Positions 59,645 through 64,000 of a stretch of 64,000 nucleotides of DNA are shown one piece after another. The position numbers were made by a program, and so were the translations under genes. The DNA lies in assembly GCA_023846275.1 (NCBI GenBank), contig JAIUJO010000236.1, forward strand, positions 568,001 through 632,000, in the 5' to 3' direction. Position 1 is the stretch's first letter. Each line of letters starts with the position of its first letter. The DNA comes from Vanilla planifolia (taxonomy: Eukaryota > Streptophyta > Magnoliopsida > Asparagales > Orchidaceae). Below the pieces are notes generated by a model. It saw only the letters and a program-made list of their open reading frames with translations. It had not been told where the DNA came from and did no database searches.

Positions 59645-62150
59645 GTAGAGTAGAGCAATACTAGGCTAGGCTAGTTTAGGCCTGGTAGGCTAGCATAAGC
59701 TACGCTTGGCTAGGTTAGAGTATAGTAGAGGAATGTAGAGTAGAGTAGAGTAGAGTAGAGTAGAGCTAGGTTTTGCTAGGCTAGGCTCAATTGGGTTAGA
59801 GAAGAGTTGAGTAGGGTAGAGCAGAGTAGGGTAGAGTAGAGAAGAGCAGAGTAGAGCAGATCAAAGCAGAGTAGAGTTGAGTAAAGTAGACCTAGGTTTG
59901 GCTAGGCTAGGCTCAGCTTGGCTAGACTACAGTACTATGGAGTAGAGCATGGTTAGGCTAGGCAAAGCTAAGCTAGGTGAGGTTATAGTGGCTAGGCTAG
60001 GCTATGCTAGGCAAGGCTAGGGTAGAGTTGAGTAGAGAAAAGATGAGTAGAGTAGAGCAGTGTAGAGTAGAGTAGAACAAAGCAAAGAAAAGCAAAAAAG
60101 AGCAAAAAATAGCAATATAGGGTGGAGCAGAGTTGAGATAGGTTAGGCTAAGCTAAGCTAGGCTACGCAAGCTTATGCTAGGTTTGAGTAGAGTAAAGTA
60201 GAGTAGAATAGAGTAAAGTAGAATAGAGTAGAGTAGAACATAACAAAGTAGAGCAGAACAGAGCAAGGAAAAGTAGAGGAGAGTTGAGCTGAGCTAAGCT
60301 CAACAAAGCAGAGTAGAGTAAAGCTAGGTTAGGCTAACCTAGGCTAAGTTAGGCTAATGTAGTGGAGTAGTGTAGAGTAGAATAGAGTAGAGCTAGGTTT
60401 TGCTAGGCTAAGTTAGGCTTGATTAGAATATAGTAGAGTAGAATAGAGTAGAGTATAATATAGTAAAGTATAATAGAGTATAGTAGAGTAGGGTGGAGTA
60501 GAGCTAGCTTAGTCTAAGCAAGGCAAGGCAAGGCAAGGCAAGGCAAGGGTAGGCTGGGTTAGGCTAGGCTAGGCTAGAGTAGGGTGGAGTAGAGTAGAAT
60601 AGAGTAGAGAATAGTAGAGTGGAGTAGAGAAAAGTTAAGTTAGTCTAGGCTAGACAAGGCTAGGCTAAACTAGACTAGAGTTGAGTGGAGTAGAGTAGAG
60701 CATTGTAGAGCAATGTGAAGAAGAACAAAATAAAGCAGAGTAGAGTAAAGCTAAGTAAGGCTAAGCTAGGCTAGGCTAAGTAAGGCTAGGCTAGGTTAGA
60801 GTAATGTGGAGTAGAGTAAAGTATAGTAGAGTGGAGTATAGTAGAGTACAGTAGAGTAGAGTATAGTAAAGCTAGGTTAGGCTAGATTAGGCTTGGCAAG
60901 AGTAGAGTAAAGTAGAGTAGAGTAGAGCTAGGTTGCATTATGTTAGGCTATAGTAGTGTGGAGTACAATAGAGTAGAGTAGAGTACAATAGAGCAGAACA
61001 ACACATAGAAGAGAAAAGTAGAGTAGGGTAGACTAGAGTAGAGTAGAGTAGACTAGAGGAGAGTATAACTGAGTTGAGTAGAGTAGAGCAGAGTAAAGTA
61101 GAGCAGCTTAGGTAAGGCTAGGTTATGCTATGCTAGAGTAGAGTAGAGCAGAGTAGGGTAGAGTTGAGTAAAGAAGAGCTAGCTTAGGCTAGGCTAGGCT
61201 AGGCTGAGTTAGAGTAGAGTAGAATATAGAAGGTTAGAGTAGAATAGAGTAAAGTAGAGTAGAACTAGGTTAAATAAGGCTAAGCTAGGCTAGAATAGGC
61301 TTAACTAGGCAAGGCTTGGCTAGAGTAGAGTATAAAAGTGTAAAGTAGATTAGAGTATAGTAGAATAGAGAAGAGTAGAGTAGAGTAGAGCATAATATAG
61401 TAGAGTAGAGTAGAGTAGAGTAGAGCGAGGTTAGGCTAAGCTAGGCTAGGCTAGATTAGGCTAGGTTAGGCTAAGCTAGAGTAGAGTATAGATGAGTAGA
61501 GAAAAGTAGATTAGAGTATAGTAGGGTAAAGTAGAACATGGTTAGGTTAGGCTAGGCTTGAGTATAATAGAGCTTAGTAGAGTAGATTAAAATAGAGTAG
61601 AGTAGAGTAGAGCATAGTAGAGTAGAGTAGAGTCTAGTCGAGTAGAGCTAGGTTAGCCTAGGCTAGGCTAGAGTAGGCTAGAGGAAAGTAGAGTAGAGAA
61701 GAGTAGAGTTAGGTTTGGCTAGGCTAAACTTGGCTAAGTTAGAGTAGAGTAGGGTAGAGTAGAGATGATTAGAGTAAAGTAGAGTAGAGTAGAGTTGAGC
61801 TAAATAAGGATAGGCTAGGCAAGAGTGTAATATAGTAGAGTAAAGTAGAGCAGAGTAGAGCAAAATAGAGCAGTGTAGAGAAGAGTAGAGAAAAATAGAG
61901 TAGAGAATAATAGAGCAAAGTAGAGTAGATCAGAGCAAAGAAAAGCAAAACAAATTGAAACAGAGCAGAGTAGAGCAAAGTTAGGTTGTGTCAAGCTAGG
62001 CTAGCTTATGCTATACTAGAGTAGAGTAGAGTAAAGTTAGGTTTAGCTTGGCTAGGCTAGAGTTTGAGTAGAGTATAATAAAGTTGAGTAGAATTGAGCA
62101 AGGCTAAGCTAGGTTAGGTTATGTTAAGGTAGGCTAGAGTAGAGTAGAGT
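59645..62150 (+). repeat. Long duplication, right copy
   Basis: Partner of 46270-48690, in the same orientation. It carries the same non-pentamer landmarks, including AGCTAAGCTCAACAAAGCAG (about 60290), GGCTAATGTAGTGGAGTAG (about 60352) and GTAGGCTAGAGGAAAGTAG (about 61674). It differs by many substitutions and by a local AAGGC expansion at about 60520-60547 that the left copy lacks. The AT-rich island lies between the two copies and belongs to neither. Confidence 0.8.
60520..60547 (+). repeat. Homogenised AAGGC run
   Basis: Five to six consecutive AAGGC units. The corresponding place in the left duplicate (about 47141-47170) has only single AAGGC units separated by TAGGC and TAGGA units. 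The run looks like a recent slippage or conversion event after the long duplication. Confidence 0.7.
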
Positions 62151-64000
62151 AGAGTAGAGTAGAGTAGAGCTCAGTTAGGATAGGTGAGAAAATGCTACGT
62201 TAGAGTAAAGTTGAGGTTAGTAGAGTACAACAGAGTAGAGCAACACAAAGAATAGATGTGCAAAGTAGAGCATGATCTAGTAGAGTATAGCAGAGTAGAG
62301 TAGAGAAGAAAAGAGTAGAGTAGAGTAGAGCAGAGTAGAATAGAGCAAAGTAGAGTAGAGTAGAGAGTAGAGTATAGTAGAGTAGAGTAGAGGAGAGTAG
62401 AGCTAGGTTAGGCTGAGCTAGACTAAGCTAAGCTAGTTTAGAGTAGAGTAGAGTAGAATAGAATGGAGCAGAATAGAGTAAAGCTAGGATAGGATAGGTT
62501 AAGTGAGGCTATACTTGGTCAAGCTAGGTTAGGCTAGGCTAGAGTCTAGTAGAGTAGAATAGAGTAGAGAAGAATAGAAAAAAGTAGAGTATAGTAGAGT
62601 AGAGTATAATAGAGTAGAGTAGAGTATAGTAGAGCAGAGCAAAGTAGAGCTAGGATTTTAGGCCATGCAAGGCTAAGCTACGATAGAGTAGAGTAGAGTA
62701 GGGTAGGGTAGAGTAAAGCTAAGCTAGGTTAGATAGGTTATGCTAGGCTAGGCTAGAGTAGAGTAGTAGAGTAGAGTAGAGTAGAGTAGAGTAGAGTATA
62801 ATAGAGCTAAGCTAGGTTAAACATGGTTTGGTAAGGTTGGGCTATGATAGGGTAGTATAGAGTACAGTAGAGGAGAGTAGAGCAGACCAGAGCAAAGCAA
62901 AGCAAAATAAAGTCAAGTAGAGTAGAGCAGAGCAAAGCAAAGAAGAGCAAAGTAGGGCAAGGTAGAGCAGAGCAGAATAATGCAGAGTAGAGCAAAGTAT
63001 AGCAGAGAAGAGTATTGCAAAGGAGAGCAGAGCATAGAATAAAAGAGTATAGTAGATCAGAGTAGAGAAGAGTAGGGTAGAGTGGAGTAAAGCAGAGTAA
63101 GGTTAAGCAAGGTTAGACTAGGCTAGGCAAAGCTAGGCAAGGCTAAACTAGAGTAGAGTAGAGTAAAACAGAGTAGAGTAGAGTAGAGTAGAGTAGACTA
63201 AGTTAGGCTAAGATTATTTAGGTTATGTTAGAGTAGGGTAGAGTAGAGTAGAGTAGAGTAGAGGAAAGTAGAGCAGAGTGGAGCAAACTAAAGTGGAGAA
63301 GAACAGAGTAGAGTAAAGTAGAGTAGAGTAGAGTAGTGTAGAGGAGCAGAGAGGATAGGAGAGCAGAGCATAATAGGGAAGAGAAGAGTAGAGCAGAATA
63401 GACCAAAGTAGAGAAGAAAAAAGCATAGTAGAGTAGAGCATAATAGAGGAGCATAGAACTAAGTAGAGCTTGGTTATGCTAGGTTAGTCCCGGCTAGGCT
63501 AGCCTAGAGTTGAGTGCAGTAAAGTAGATTAGAGTATAGTAGAGTAGAGTAGGATAGACCTAAGCAAGGCTAAGTAGAGTAGAGTAGAGTAGCATAGAGT
63601 AGAATAGAGTAAACTTTGGTTAGGCTAGGATCATCTAGAATGGAATAAAATAGAGTAGAGTAGTGTTAAGATTGGCTTGGCTAAGCTAGGGTATAGTAGA
63701 GCAGTGTAGAGTAGAGCTGAGTAGAGTAGACTAGAGAACAATAGAGTAGAGCAGAGTAAAAGAGAGTAGAGTAAAGTAGAGTAGAGTAGAGAAGAGATGA
63801 GTAGAGCAGAGCAAAGTAGTGTAGAACAGAGTATAGCAAAGTAGAGCAGAGCAAGGTTAAGCTAGGATTAGTTAGGTTAAAATAAAGTAGAGTAGAGCTA
63901 GGTTAGGTTAGGCTAGGTGAGGTTATGTTAGAGTAGAGTAGAGTAGGGTAGAGTATGGCTAGTTTAGGCTAGGCTAGGCTTGGCTAGGTTAGGCTTGGCT

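Larger units (their letters stand above)
56557..64000 (+). repeat. Pentanucleotide satellite array, segment 4
   Basis: The same array and orientation resume after the AT-rich island and run off the right edge of the window. This segment contains the right partner of the long duplication (about 59645-62150) and a local homogenised run of AAGGC units at about 60520-60547. All open frames here are minus-strand translations of the pentamer. I see no gene. Confidence 0.95.

Noticed and set aside
1..64000. CRISPR-like array (regular short repeats)
   Set aside because: The units are contiguous pentamers with no spacers, and there are no cas genes; this is a tandem satellite.
1..64000. tRNA, rRNA or other structured RNA genes
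   Set aside because: I saw no cloverleaf-compatible sequence, conserved rRNA segment or A/B-box in the islands, and the array cannot encode them.

Overview
The window is almost entirely satellite DNA and I find no credible gene in it. About 58.7 kb of the 64 kb is one degenerate array of 5-bp units read in a single direction. It is interrupted by three unrelated islands: a 1.17-kb TTC/GAA-rich tract (about 20085-21252), a 3.05-kb LTR-like element with a perfect 5-bp target-site duplication (28051-31098), and a roughly 1.05-kb AT-rich segment of unknown origin (about 55507-56556).

The organism is most likely a flowering plant, and the region looks like constitutive heterochromatin (pericentromeric, intercalary or subtelomeric). 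The evidence is the size and uniformity of the satellite, the absence of genes, and the TG...CA solo-LTR-like insert of a length known for long-LTR plant retrotransposons, which carries a plant-style AAACCCTA box. I cannot name the species. Nothing bacterial, viral or organellar is recognisable.

The array has a grammar. Runs of TAGAG units (A-blocks, usually tens to about 200 bp) alternate with shorter runs of TAGGC/TAGGT units (G-blocks, usually 20-60 bp). The switch into a G-block is stereotyped, most often GAGCTAGGTTAGG followed by CTAGG units, and adds one base to the 5-bp phase. The switch back (GGCTAGAGTAGAG) keeps the phase. The array is therefore a long series of polar two-part cassettes, all on the same strand, with no inversion seen. 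A third variant, purine-only GGAGA, forms scattered patches.

Above the cassette level there are diverged longer duplications: three tandem copies of a 0.62-0.70-kb unit (about 32051-33620), two pairs spaced about 1.2 kb apart (4.1/5.3 kb and 14.0/15.3 kb), and a pair of segments of about 2.4 kb or more lying about 13.4 kb apart (about 46270-48690 and 59645-62150). These point to stepwise amplification by unequal exchange.

All long open frames in the array are on the minus strand and encode T-L-L-Y-S-like repeats. They follow from reading CTCTA pentamers in triplets and are not genes. Positions given as 'about' are boundaries judged by eye.
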